64,000 nt of DNA, taken from NCBI GenBank assembly GCA_016178015.1, contig JACOUB010000007.1:62001-126000 (forward strand), read 5' to 3'. The notes under the pieces are model-generated. The model was not told the DNA's origin. It did not search any database and saw only the letters and a program-made list of their open reading frames with translations. Below, piece by piece: positions 1 through 7,164 of the stretch. The DNA comes from Methylocystis sp. (GTDB taxonomy: Bacteria > Pseudomonadota > Alphaproteobacteria > Rhizobiales > Beijerinckiaceae). The position numbers were made by a program, and so were the translations under genes. How positions within the stretch are numbered: the stretch's first letter is position 1; every line of letters starts with the position of its first letter.

Positions 1-210
1 GGCGACGAGTTCCTGCTGATGGGCTTGCGCCTGCGCGAGGGCGTCGACCCGGCGCGCTATTTGGCGCTGACCGGCAAGAAGCTCGCCCCCTCGCGCATCG
101 CCGAGCTGATCGGCGACGGCCTCATCGAATATGCGCGCGACCAACGGCTGCGGGTCAGCTCGGAGGGCTTTCCGGTGCTCGATGCGGTGGTCGCCGATCT
201 CGCGGCGTAA
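1..210 (+). CDS. hemW: HemW-like radical SAM protein, C-terminal fragment
   Basis: The reading frame is open from base 1, so the gene begins before the window. The visible 69 residues read GDEFLLMGLRLREGVD and end FPVLDAVVADLAA. This matches the C-terminal winged-helix-like domain of HemW (older name: oxygen-independent coproporphyrinogen III oxidase-like), a radical SAM protein thought to traffic heme. The catalytic radical SAM domain is outside the window, so activity cannot be judged. HemN-type relatives share this region only loosely, and the MGLRLREGVD block favours HemW. Confidence 0.8.
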   Translation, partial: GDEFLLMGLRLREGVDPARYLALTGKKLAPSRIAELIGDGLIEYARDQRLRVSSEGFPVLDAVVADLAA

Positions 211-224
211 GGCGGGTTTGGCGG

Positions 225-405
225 CGCGAACACCCCTCTCCCAGAGGGCGCGAACACCCTCTCCCAGAGGGAGAGGGTCGGTCCGAAGGACCGGGGTGAG
301 GGGTAACAATCTCTCCGGTTTCGCATGAGCGCAAAACGACCAAGGCCGCAACCCCTCACCCGGCTGCTCCGCAGCCACCCTCTCCCTCTGGGAGAGGGTT
401 GGGCG
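225..405. repeat. Inverted palindromic intergenic repeat
   Basis: The 408-base gap between hemW and the Omp25-like gene holds two inverted arms. The left arm (about 229-304) carries CCCTCTCCCAGAGGGAGAGGG plus a GGTCCGAAGGACC hairpin. The right arm (about 350-403) carries the reverse order with CCCTCTCCCTCTGGGAGAGGG. This is a mosaic REP-like element of a kind common in Hyphomicrobiales genomes. The remaining 200 bases before the next gene show no gene. Confidence 0.7.
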
Positions 406-618
406 CGCCCCTAGGTGTTGCCGATATGCCACGGCGGCAAACAAAATGACCTGCGTGCGGACTGTTCGTCGCATCTTTCGTTGACGCCGCTACGCCCGTG
501 GTCGTATCTCTTGGACGATCAGCTTAAGACTATTCCCTCCCCTGCCGTATGGAGTTTTTGGCGGTTGGGGCGGGCATTCCCGGCTAGGTTCACGGTTAAC
601 TGACCAACGAGGCGCATC

Positions 619-1497
619 ATGAAGCTTGTTCCCGCCGCCGCCGCCATCGCGCTGGCTTTCTCCGCCACATCGGCGCTCGCCGCCGATCTTCCCAACCGCA
701 AGGGTCCGCCAATCTATGTTGCGCCGGTGGCGTTCAGCTGGACGAGCTGCTACGCCGGCATCAACGTCGGCGTCGGCTTCGGCAATGACGACCGGGAGAC
801 CGGCTCGCAGCTCCTTGTTGTCGCCGCTGGCAGCGGGAGCGCAGCGTGGTCGCTGCCCAACAATTTTGACGTCGGCATTGTCGGCGGCGGCCAGCTCGGC
901 TGCAATTACCAGTTCTCGCCTTGGCTCGTAGTCGGCGTGGAAGCCGACATGCAGGGGACCAATCTCGACACCAGCGCCGTCGGCGCGGCGGGTCTCGCGA
1001 CCACCCCTGGCGTCGCCCCCTTCGCCACCAACTTCAACTCGAACAACTTCGTTGACTGGTTCGGCACCGATCGCGTCCGCATCGGTATCGTCCCTCCAAT
1101 GTTTGATTCTCGCTTGATGTTGTATGGGACCGGCGGTTTCGCTTATGGCCGGGTGACGAGTCGCTTCTCCAAGGTCGACTTCAACGTGCCGACCACCGGA
1201 TCCGTTTTCGGAAACACCGTCATCAGCGACGTCGAACTTGGCTGGGCGGCCGGCGGCGGCGTCGAATGGGCGCCGGCCATGCTGCCGAACGTGTCGGTGA
1301 ACCTCGACTATCTGTTCGTCGATCTCGGCAGCAGGACGTTTGTGGTGCCAGGGGTCATCCAAACTGGCGCAGCGTTCGGGACTCCCTCGGTTTTCACGGC
1401 CTTTGATAATGTTCCGACCCGCTTCCATACGGTTCGCGCGACCGTCAACTATCACGTGAACCTGTTTGGCCCGGGTCCGATCGCCGCCAGTTTTTGA
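619..1497 (+). CDS. Omp25/RopB-like outer membrane beta-barrel protein
   Basis: This 292-residue protein starts with a classical signal peptide (MKLVPAAAAIALAFSATSALA) followed by AADLPNRKGPP, a mature N-terminus typical of the porin-family outer membrane proteins (Omp25/Omp31/RopB) of Hyphomicrobiales. The body alternates short hydrophobic strands with glycine-rich turns, for example CYAGINVGVGFG and LMLYGTGGFAYG. It ends in a strand with a terminal Phe, as expected for insertion by the BAM complex. The family stabilises the envelope rather than carrying out a known reaction. The gene stands alone and is followed by a terminator-like hairpin. The start is supported by the signal peptide. Confidence 0.85.
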   Translation: MKLVPAAAAIALAFSATSALAADLPNRKGPPIYVAPVAFSWTSCYAGINVGVGFGNDDRETGSQLLVVAAGSGSAAWSLPNNFDVGIVGGGQLGCNYQFSPWLVVGVEADMQGTNLDTSAVGAAGLATTPGVAPFATNFNSNNFVDWFGTDRVRIGIVPPMFDSRLMLYGTGGFAYGRVTSRFSKVDFNVPTTGSVFGNTVISDVELGWAAGGGVEWAPAMLPNVSVNLDYLFVDLGSRTFVVPGVIQTGAAFGTPSVFTAFDNVPTRFHTVRATVNYHVNLFGPGPIAASF

Positions 1498-1522
1498 TCG
1501 GTTTTAAGACGTGATCGAATCG

Positions 1523-1550
1523 AAGCCCGGCCCATGCGGCCGGGCTTTTC
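1523..1550 (+). terminator. Rho-independent terminator after Omp25-like gene
   Basis: A perfect 10-bp stem, AAGCCCGGCC and GGCCGGGCTT around a CATGC loop, is followed by TTTTC. It starts 26 bases after the stop codon of the outer membrane protein gene. The U-run is short but placement and stem strength fit an intrinsic terminator. Confidence 0.75.
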
Positions 1551-1572
1551 AGTTGGGGATGAGGCGGCATTG

Positions 1573-1714
1573 AACTCTTCTCCCGTGAAACGGGAGAAGG
1601 TGGCCCTCGCGTCAGCGAGGGTCGGATGAGGGCCGGCGCCGCTGCGCGAGCCCAACGGCCCTCATCCGACCCGGCTTCGCCGGGCCACCTTCTCCCGCGT
1701 CGCGGGAGAAGGGT
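1573..1714. repeat. Long inverted intergenic repeat
   Basis: Two arms face each other. One is TTCTCCCGTGAAACGGGAGAA followed by a GCCCTCGCGTCAGCGAGGG hairpin and GTCGGATGAGGGCC. The other runs GGCCCTCATCCGAC, a GGCTTCGCCGGGCC hairpin and TTCTCCCGCGTCGCGGGAGAA. It is a mosaic palindrome of the same general type as the one at 225-405 but with a different sequence. A single arm of this family recurs at 23573-23665. Confidence 0.75.
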
Positions 1715-1795
1715 TTGCGCCCAGCCGATCCGCTTGCAATTGCGTGAAATTTCGTGTGCGACAGATATCAGGCGTTCCCCACGTGATTTGCGCTG

Positions 1796-2602
1796 ATGTC
1801 TCGATCTTCACATTTTCTCGACATGAAACGGCGCGGCGAGAAGATCGCCGTGCTCACCGCCTATGACGCTCCGACCGCCAAGGCCGAGGTCGAGGCCGGG
1901 ATCGACATCGTCCTGGTCGGCGACAGCGTCGGCACCAATATGCTGGGCTACGCGCACGAGCGCGAGGTGACGCTCGAGGATATGGTCCATCATATCGGCG
2001 CGGTGCGCCGCGGCGCGCCGCGGGCCTACATCATCGGCGATTTTCCCTATGCCAGTTACGAGACGCCCCAGCAGGCGCTCGCCAGCGCCGAACGGCTGCG
2101 CCGCGCCGGCGCCGACTGCGTGAAATTCGAGGGCGCGCGGCCGGAGCTGGTGCGCGCGCTGGTTGGCGCGGGTTTTGAGGCATGCGGTCATCTCGGGCTC
2201 GAATCGCAGCATCAGGCGGTGAAGCGCCGCCAGGGCAAAAGCAACGAGGCGGCGCGCCAATTGCTCGCCGACGCCGAGGCGCTCGACGCGGCCGGTCAGA
2301 GTTTTCTGGTGCTGGAGCTGGTGCCGGAGGAACTCGCCGCGCGCATCACCGCTAGCGTCAGAGCCCCCACCATCGGCATCGGCGCCGGCGGCGCGACCGA
2401 TGGGCAGGTTCTGGTCGTTGCCGACCTCGTCGGCCTCGGCGAGCGCGACTTCAAGCACAATCGCCGTTACGCGGAGATCGGCAAGAGCCTGCGCTCGGCC
2501 GTCGCCGCCTACGTGCAAGACGTGCGCGAACGGCGCTTCCCCGGACCGGAACATGCGTTCCATATGGCCCCCGAAGAACGGGCGGCATTCGAAAAAGGGT
2601 GA
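1796..2602 (+). CDS. panB: 3-methyl-2-oxobutanoate hydroxymethyltransferase
   Basis: PanB transfers a hydroxymethyl group from methylene-tetrahydrofolate to alpha-ketoisovalerate, giving ketopantoate, the first committed step of pantothenate and CoA synthesis in the cytosol. The 268-residue length is normal for the family. Recognisable blocks are LTAYDAPTAK (res. 19-28), the Mg-binding VGDS motif (about 43), DFPYASYE (about 82), KFEG (about 112), GHLGL (about 139) and GIGAG followed by DGQVLV (about 197-208). The panC partner is not adjacent. A vapBC module follows on the other strand. Confidence 0.95.
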   Translation: MSRSSHFLDMKRRGEKIAVLTAYDAPTAKAEVEAGIDIVLVGDSVGTNMLGYAHEREVTLEDMVHHIGAVRRGAPRAYIIGDFPYASYETPQQALASAERLRRAGADCVKFEGARPELVRALVGAGFEACGHLGLESQHQAVKRRQGKSNEAARQLLADAEALDAAGQSFLVLELVPEELAARITASVRAPTIGIGAGGATDGQVLVVADLVGLGERDFKHNRRYAEIGKSLRSAVAAYVQDVRERRFPGPEHAFHMAPEERAAFEKG

Positions 2603-2627
2603 AACTGTCCCCGTCTCCCTTCGCGGC

Positions 2628-3041
2628 TCAAGCTTCCGCGGGCGCGCCGTCGGTCAAGTCCGTTTGGCTGAAGTCATTGCCTTTGAACAGGATCGGAAAC
2701 CCGCCGGCTTTCGCGACGGCGTAGCCGAAGCAATCGCCCATGTTCAGCGCCGCTTTGTGGCGGCCCTTGCCGAATCGCTCCAGGGCGTCGATGGCGATCT
2801 CGCCATGTCGTTCGGTGATCGGAACGATGCCAATTTCCGCCTCGTGAAGAAGATCGCGGACGAGCGCGCGGGCGTCGGCAAAGGAGCAGGATCGCGATCG
2901 CGCCACCCCCGCGACGGCTTCGAACGCTGCGATCGGCGAGGTGACGCGCTCATCGGCCGCCGTCGCCGCGGCGACAAAACGCATCGCCTCCGGCTCGCCC
3001 AAGATCATCGCGACGAGCGCCGAGGCGTCGATATACATCAT
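2628..3041 (-). CDS. vapC: VapC-type PIN-domain ribonuclease toxin
   Basis: This 137-residue protein has the PIN-domain acidic pattern: MMYIDASALVAM at the N-terminus, a central FEAV glutamate, and MGDCFGYAVA followed by LFKGNDF near the C-terminus. VapC toxins are Mg-dependent endoribonucleases held inactive by a VapB partner. Its start overlaps the end of the upstream antitoxin gene by four bases, the usual translational coupling. The target RNA cannot be predicted. A second unlinked vapBC pair lies at 4507-5171. Confidence 0.9.
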   Translation of the reverse strand: MMYIDASALVAMILGEPEAMRFVAAATAADERVTSPIAAFEAVAGVARSRSCSFADARALVRDLLHEAEIGIVPITERHGEIAIDALERFGKGRHKAALNMGDCFGYAVAKAGGFPILFKGNDFSQTDLTDGAPAEA

Positions 3042-3280
3042 GGCTCCCCCGACAGCTCGTCATAGAACGCCTTGTCGGCGGCAAGACCACTCGGCGGAAA
3101 CGCGTTCGCCCGCTTCTGGATCGCCGCGATGCGTTCGGCGAGCGGGCGCTGTTCCTGCCGCAGACGTCGAAGTTCGTGTTCGGCGGCCTGCCGGACGGCC
3201 TCGGTCATGCTTGTGCCCTTCACGGCCGCAAGCTTGCGGACGATCGTGTCGGTCGCCTTGTCCCGAATGTGAAAAGGCAT
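3038..3280 (-). CDS. vapB: VapB-family (Rv0623-like) antitoxin
   Basis: The predicted product of 80 residues begins MPFHIRDKATDTIVRKLAAV and matches the short PSK/Rv0623-type antitoxins that pair with PIN toxins. The N-terminus would form the DNA-binding dimer that autoregulates the operon, and the C-terminus the toxin-wrapping tail. I chose the ATG at 3280 because GTGGAG lies six bases upstream. The ORF track start at 3292 adds METI and has no better ribosome site. It is followed, with a four-base overlap, by vapC. Confidence 0.85.
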   Translation of the reverse strand: MPFHIRDKATDTIVRKLAAVKGTSMTEAVRQAAEHELRRLRQEQRPLAERIAAIQKRANAFPPSGLAADKAFYDELSGEP

Positions 3281-3413
3281 GATGGTCTCCACGAGGTAGG
3301 TAGAAGGATAGATAATGTATCTCCTCGTCTAGATCAAACGGCGCGCCATCGACGACTCGAAGTCCTCCTCTTTTCAGAGTAGAGGATTTCGCCCCTCCGT
3401 CCTGACGAGACCG

Positions 3414-4451
3414 ATGATCAATCCTTCACTCTCCGCCGCCGGCCGGCCCAGCGCCGTCGGCGTGCTGCTCGTCAATCTCGGGACGCCGGACGGCGCCGAC
3501 TTCTGGTCGGTGCGCCGATACTTGCGCGAGTTTCTCGCGGACCGGCGGGTCGTCGAGGCGCCGCCTGTCGTTTGGCCGCTGTTCTTGCATCTCGTTATTC
3601 TCAATTGCCGGCCGTGGCGCTCGGCAAAAGCCTACCGCGCCATCTGGAACGCGGAGCAAGGCGAAGGGCCGCTGAAGGCAATCACCCGCGCCCAGGCGCA
3701 AAAGCTCGCGGCGCGGGCGGCTGCTGGCGCATTCGGAACGAGAATGCCGATCGTTGTCGATTTCGCCATGCGCTACGGCAATCCGTCGATCGCCTCGCGC
3801 CTCGAGGCGCTGCAAGCATCCGGCTGCGACCGCATTCTGGTCGCGCCGCTCTATCCGCAATATGCGGCGGCGACCAGTGCATCGGTCAACGATGCGGCGT
3901 TTGCGGCGTTGGACCGTTGGCGCGCGCAGCCCGCCTTGCGCATCGCCGCGCCCTATTACGACGACCCCGCCTATATCGAGGCGCTGGCCGGCTCCGTTCG
4001 CGCGGGGCTGGCGCAGCTCGATTTCGAACCGGAGGTCATTCTCGCTTCGTTTCATGGGATTCCGCAGGCGCAGATCGACAAGGGCGATCCCTATCGGCGC
4101 CAGTGCGAGATGACATCGCGATTGCTGCGCGAAGCGTTGGGCGCACCGCCGGAGCGCTGGCAGTTGACCTTTCAGTCGCGTTTCGGGCGCAGCGCGGCGT
4201 GGACGGGACCGCACACGAACGCCACGGTGCGCGATCTGGCGCGGCGCGGCGTCCGGCGACTAGCCGTCGTCACGCCGGGATTTTCCGCCGATTGCCTGGA
4301 GACGATCAGGGAAATAGGCGTCGAGCTCCGCGATCTGTTTCGGTCCGCCGGCGGCGAGAAATTTGCCCGCGTCGACTGCCTGAACGACAGCGAGCAAGGA
4401 ATGCGCGTCATCGAGACGTTGGTGGCGCGAGAGCTTTCCGGTTGGCTTTGA
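3414..4451 (+). CDS. hemH: Ferrochelatase
   Basis: HemH inserts ferrous iron into protoporphyrin IX, the last step of protoheme synthesis. The 345-residue protein shows the family order: GVLLVNLGTPD near residue 20, YRAIWN about 75, the catalytic-His motif LASFHGIPQ about 210, GDPYRRQC about 224, TFQSRFG about 252 and TPGFSADCLETI about 289. The length is typical of proteobacterial enzymes. It stands alone between two convergently placed vapBC modules. Confidence 0.96.
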   Translation: MINPSLSAAGRPSAVGVLLVNLGTPDGADFWSVRRYLREFLADRRVVEAPPVVWPLFLHLVILNCRPWRSAKAYRAIWNAEQGEGPLKAITRAQAQKLAARAAAGAFGTRMPIVVDFAMRYGNPSIASRLEALQASGCDRILVAPLYPQYAAATSASVNDAAFAALDRWRAQPALRIAAPYYDDPAYIEALAGSVRAGLAQLDFEPEVILASFHGIPQAQIDKGDPYRRQCEMTSRLLREALGAPPERWQLTFQSRFGRSAAWTGPHTNATVRDLARRGVRRLAVVTPGFSADCLETIREIGVELRDLFRSAGGEKFARVDCLNDSEQGMRVIETLVARELSGWL

Positions 4452-4506
4452 GGCTGGCGGGCAAAGTCCGCGACAGCGGCTTTCGCGCAACGGGCCGAGG
4501 ATCAAT

Positions 4507-4902
4507 TCAAAGACATGCCCGCACGTCGGTTTCGGTGAAGTCGTCGCCCTTGAACAGCAAGGGCGCATTCATGGTCGCGGCAAGCGCGTAGGCGGCGCAG
4601 TCCGCGAGATTGAGCCGCGCCTTGGAATGAATGCCTTTGCCGTAACGATCAAAGGCGACGGCGGCGGCGCGCACTTGCGCCGCGTCGAACGGCGCGATTT
4701 CAATTTCGCTGTCCGTCAACAATCGCCACAGGCGCTCGACGGCCTGCGGGCCGTGGCGGACGCGCAAGACGCTCGCCGTCTCATGGACGTTGACCGCCGA
4801 GATGACACAAGGCTCGCCGCCGGCGATGATGTTTTGAAAGACTTGCCTTTCGGGTTCGTCGAGAAGGATGGCGATCAGGGCCGAGCTATCGACGACAATC
4901 AT
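4507..4902 (-). CDS. vapC: VapC-type PIN-domain toxin, second copy
   Basis: This 131-residue PIN protein begins MIVVDSSALIAILLDEPE and carries the conserved acidic positions in VHETA, LADCAAYA and FKGDDF. It is a probable Mg-dependent RNase toxin. It overlaps its antitoxin gene by four bases. It belongs to the same broad family as the copy at 2628-3041 (shared KARLNLADC-type and LLFKGDDF blocks) but the two are clearly divergent, so this is not a recent duplication. Confidence 0.9.
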   Translation of the reverse strand: MIVVDSSALIAILLDEPERQVFQNIIAGGEPCVISAVNVHETASVLRVRHGPQAVERLWRLLTDSEIEIAPFDAAQVRAAAVAFDRYGKGIHSKARLNLADCAAYALAATMNAPLLFKGDDFTETDVRACL

Positions 4903-5171
4903 AGGGCGTTAAGATCGTCCATGATTTCGCGTGGAGAGCGCGCGTCGAGGATCGGCATGGCCGCGATTTCCGCGACGATCCGGTTGACGCTCGCCTGTCG
5001 CGCCGCAACGGCTGCGGCGGATTGATCGCGCCGCCTCTGCGGCTCCGGCAAAACGCCCGCGACGCGCGCGCGCGCTTCGAGGGCCTGCTTTATCGCGTCC
5101 TCGACAGAAAGGCTTTGCGCTACCGCGAGCCGCTTGGCGAGCGTCTCGATTTCCTGAGAGAGATTGATCAT
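4899..5171 (-). CDS. vapB: VapB-family antitoxin, second copy
   Basis: The 90-residue product begins MINLSQEIETLAKRLA and ends REIMDDLNAL, the helix-rich pattern of VapB/Rv0623-like antitoxins. The ORF track lists it only as the tail of a 519-residue frame (4899-6458). The upstream part of that frame is antisense to prmA and is not coding. The ATG at 5171 gives a normal antitoxin length and a four-base overlap with vapC. Confidence 0.85.
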   Translation of the reverse strand: MINLSQEIETLAKRLAVAQSLSVEDAIKQALEARARVAGVLPEPQRRRDQSAAAVAARQASVNRIVAEIAAMPILDARSPREIMDDLNAL

Positions 5172-5396
5172 GCCGGGCAATCTAGCATAAATCAACGCGA
5201 AAGCTCCGAAAATCGTGAGTTTTCGGCTTGCGCGGCATGTCGGCGAAAGGCAGGCGCAACCGGTGCCGATTCGCAGATCGCTCCAATGTATTCGAGAGGT
5301 CGCGGGTCGATCGCGCCAGCCGGTCGATGTCCGCTGGAGAAGAAGGCCTTTTTTTTCCGCGAGACTTGCGGAGTTCTCCCATGGTAAGCGCCGCAT

Positions 5397-6323
5397 ATGC
5401 TCGAAGGTCTGCCTCCCAACGGCGCCAGTCACATGTTGCGCCTGGTCGCGACTGAGACGAACGCGCGCGCCATCATCGCCATCGTCGTCGAGACGTTCGA
5501 GCCTGCCGAGACGGCGGCGTCCGCCTTCATGGCGCCGGCTGGGACGAACTGGGCCGTGGAGGTGTTTTTTGCCCATGCGCCGGATGAGGCGCGCGTTCGC
5601 GCCTTGATCGAGGCGGCGACCGACGCCGCGACGGCGGCCGCCGCGCAATTCTCGCACATCGCCCAACAGGACTGGGTCAGCGCATCTGTGGCCGCCCTGC
5701 CGCCCGTGCGCGCCGGGCGCTTTCTCATTCATGGGTCGCACGCGCGCTCGCGAGCGGCGGCAAACGACATCGGCATTGAAATTGACGCGGCGCTGGCGTT
5801 CGGCACCGGCCACCACGGCACGACGCTCGGTTGTTTGCTCGCTTTGAATGCGATCGCGCGCCGGCGCCGCCCGCGCCGTATCCTGGATGTCGGCGCGGGC
5901 ACGGGCGTCCTCGCCATCGCCGCGGCGCGGCTCTTCAAGCGAAACGTCGCCTGTGGCGATATCGATCCTGTTGCGGTAACGGTCGCGCGCGCCAATGCGC
6001 GGGCCAATCTGACCGGGCCATTGGTGCGCCCGGTCGGCGCCGCCGGCGTGCGGCATCCGAACCTTGCACGCAGGGATTATGATTTGATCCTCGCCAATAT
6101 TCTGGCGAAGCCCCTGCGCTTGCTCGCGCCGCACCTCGCGGCGGCGGCGGGGCGGGGCGCCGAGCTCGTCCTTTCGGGCCTGTTGGCGCAAGATGTCGCC
6201 GGGACGCTCGCCGTCTATCGGGCGCAGGGCTTCACGCTGGCGCAAAGGCGCGACATCGAAGGATGGGCGACGCTGTTGCTGCGCCGGGGCGGCGCGGCGG
6301 CGCGGCCGCTGTCCCGAGCTTGA
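5397..6323 (+). CDS. prmA: Ribosomal protein L11 methyltransferase
   Basis: PrmA trimethylates ribosomal protein L11 using S-adenosylmethionine. The 308-residue protein has the PrmA signature FGTGHHGTT (about residue 138), the SAM-binding motif ILDVGAGTGVLAIAAA (about 162) and the ANILAKPL loop (about 230) that replaces NPPY in other methyltransferases. The N-terminal substrate-binding region is present but weakly conserved, as is usual in alphaproteobacteria. The gene is monocistronic here. Confidence 0.92.
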   Translation: MLEGLPPNGASHMLRLVATETNARAIIAIVVETFEPAETAASAFMAPAGTNWAVEVFFAHAPDEARVRALIEAATDAATAAAAQFSHIAQQDWVSASVAALPPVRAGRFLIHGSHARSRAAANDIGIEIDAALAFGTGHHGTTLGCLLALNAIARRRRPRRILDVGAGTGVLAIAAARLFKRNVACGDIDPVAVTVARANARANLTGPLVRPVGAAGVRHPNLARRDYDLILANILAKPLRLLAPHLAAAAGRGAELVLSGLLAQDVAGTLAVYRAQGFTLAQRRDIEGWATLLLRRGGAAARPLSRA

Positions 6324-6484
6324 ATGTCTGCCTTGGCCAACACACCACTGGCGGCGGAGCGCTCGTTCGCCGGCAAGCAACCATAGATCAGGAATCAGTT
6401 TGGCAAATTTACCCATTCGGGCGTCTAATGGCCCAGTCGGAGAGTTATTCCGTTGCAACCGACTGCCATCCTGGAGGCGGCCCC

Positions 6485-6976
6485 ATGTCGCGCAAACCTT
6501 TTCTTATTGCTCTGCTGACGGCTGCGCTGACGCTTGCGTCGTCGGCGTTGGCTGATCCTTACGGCGGCCGCCCGCATGGCGGCGGTTGGGATCATGGTTG
6601 GCGTCACGACGGCGGCTGGCGCGGATCGCATGACGGTTGGGATCGCGGTTGGTGGGGCGGCGGCGGCTGGCGCGGATCGCATGACGGTTGGGATCATGGT
6701 TGGCAGAGCGGCGGCGGCTGGCGTGGATCGCATGACGGTTGGGATCATGGTTGGCAGAGCGGCGGCGGCTGGCGTGGATCGCATGACGGTTGGGATCGCG
6801 GTCGGCGGCGCGACGGCTGGCGTGACGGCGGACGTCAATCGCAGGGCGATGGGAACGGCGGCGGATACGATGGCGGCGGGAATGGCGGCAGCTGGATTGG
6901 CGACTGGAATGGCGGCGGCCAACGTCGGCCCATTCCGCATCGCCACGGGCTCTATCACGGCCTTTGGTACTACTAG
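6485..6976 (+). CDS. Secreted Gly/Trp/His-rich tandem-repeat protein
   Basis: The ATG at 6485 follows TGGAGGCGG and starts a signal peptide (MSRKPFLIALLTAALTLASSALA). The mature 140 residues are almost entirely Gly, Trp, Asp, His and Arg. They hold four 17-residue units of the type GGWRGSHDGWDHGWQS. No known domain is recognised. The composition suggests a periplasmic or surface, possibly metal-binding or low-complexity structural, protein, which is inference only. The stop codon TAG lies inside the terminal repeat of a MITE-like element, so the original C-terminus may have been different. Confidence 0.7.
   Translation: MSRKPFLIALLTAALTLASSALADPYGGRPHGGGWDHGWRHDGGWRGSHDGWDRGWWGGGGWRGSHDGWDHGWQSGGGWRGSHDGWDHGWQSGGGWRGSHDGWDRGRRRDGWRDGGRQSQGDGNGGGYDGGGNGGSWIGDWNGGGQRRPIPHRHGLYHGLWYY
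6611..6814 (+). repeat. Four tandem 51-bp coding repeats
   Basis: The core GGCGGCTGGCG recurs at 6611, 6662, 6713 and 6764, an exact 51-bp period. Copies two and three are nearly identical. The repeats keep the reading frame and encode the 17-residue Trp/His-rich units of the enclosing gene. Confidence 0.9.
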
Positions 6977-7114
6977 TGGCCCGCGTCACGTAAAATGAAG
7001 GGTGCGCTGGAGGGTGGGTTCGATTTGCGAGCCTGAAGGCTCGCGGTCCAGGGCCGCTCTTGGACCGCGAGCCTTCAGGCTCGCACAAATAAACCCATCA
7101 ATTTGGCTGACGCA
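6973..7114 (-). mobile_element. MITE-like element, copy 1 (one end truncated)
   Basis: The left end is the 16-base terminal repeat CTAGTGGCCCGCGTCA. The interior contains a long hairpin (GAGCCTGAAGGCTCGCGGTCC and its complement). The sequence is almost identical, in reverse orientation, to the copies at 23757 and 50547. The right end stops at GGCTGACGCA; the final GGCCACTAG of the terminal repeat is missing and the sequence passes directly into the aminopeptidase gene. It contains no ORF of its own. Confidence 0.85.
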
Positions 7115-7164
7115 CTTTTGTCGACCAATCCTCGACGCGGGAGAGCGCTGCGCGTCTTGCCGCG

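Noticed and set aside
490-1455. 321-residue minus-strand ORF
   Set aside because: It is antisense to the Omp25-like gene with signal peptide and barrel pattern.
4899-6458. 519-residue minus-strand ORF
   Set aside because: Only the last 90 residues are a gene (VapB antitoxin). The rest is antisense to prmA with unnatural composition.
6611-6814. CRISPR array
   Set aside because: The 51-bp units are contiguous in-frame coding repeats with no unique spacers. No CRISPR array was seen anywhere.
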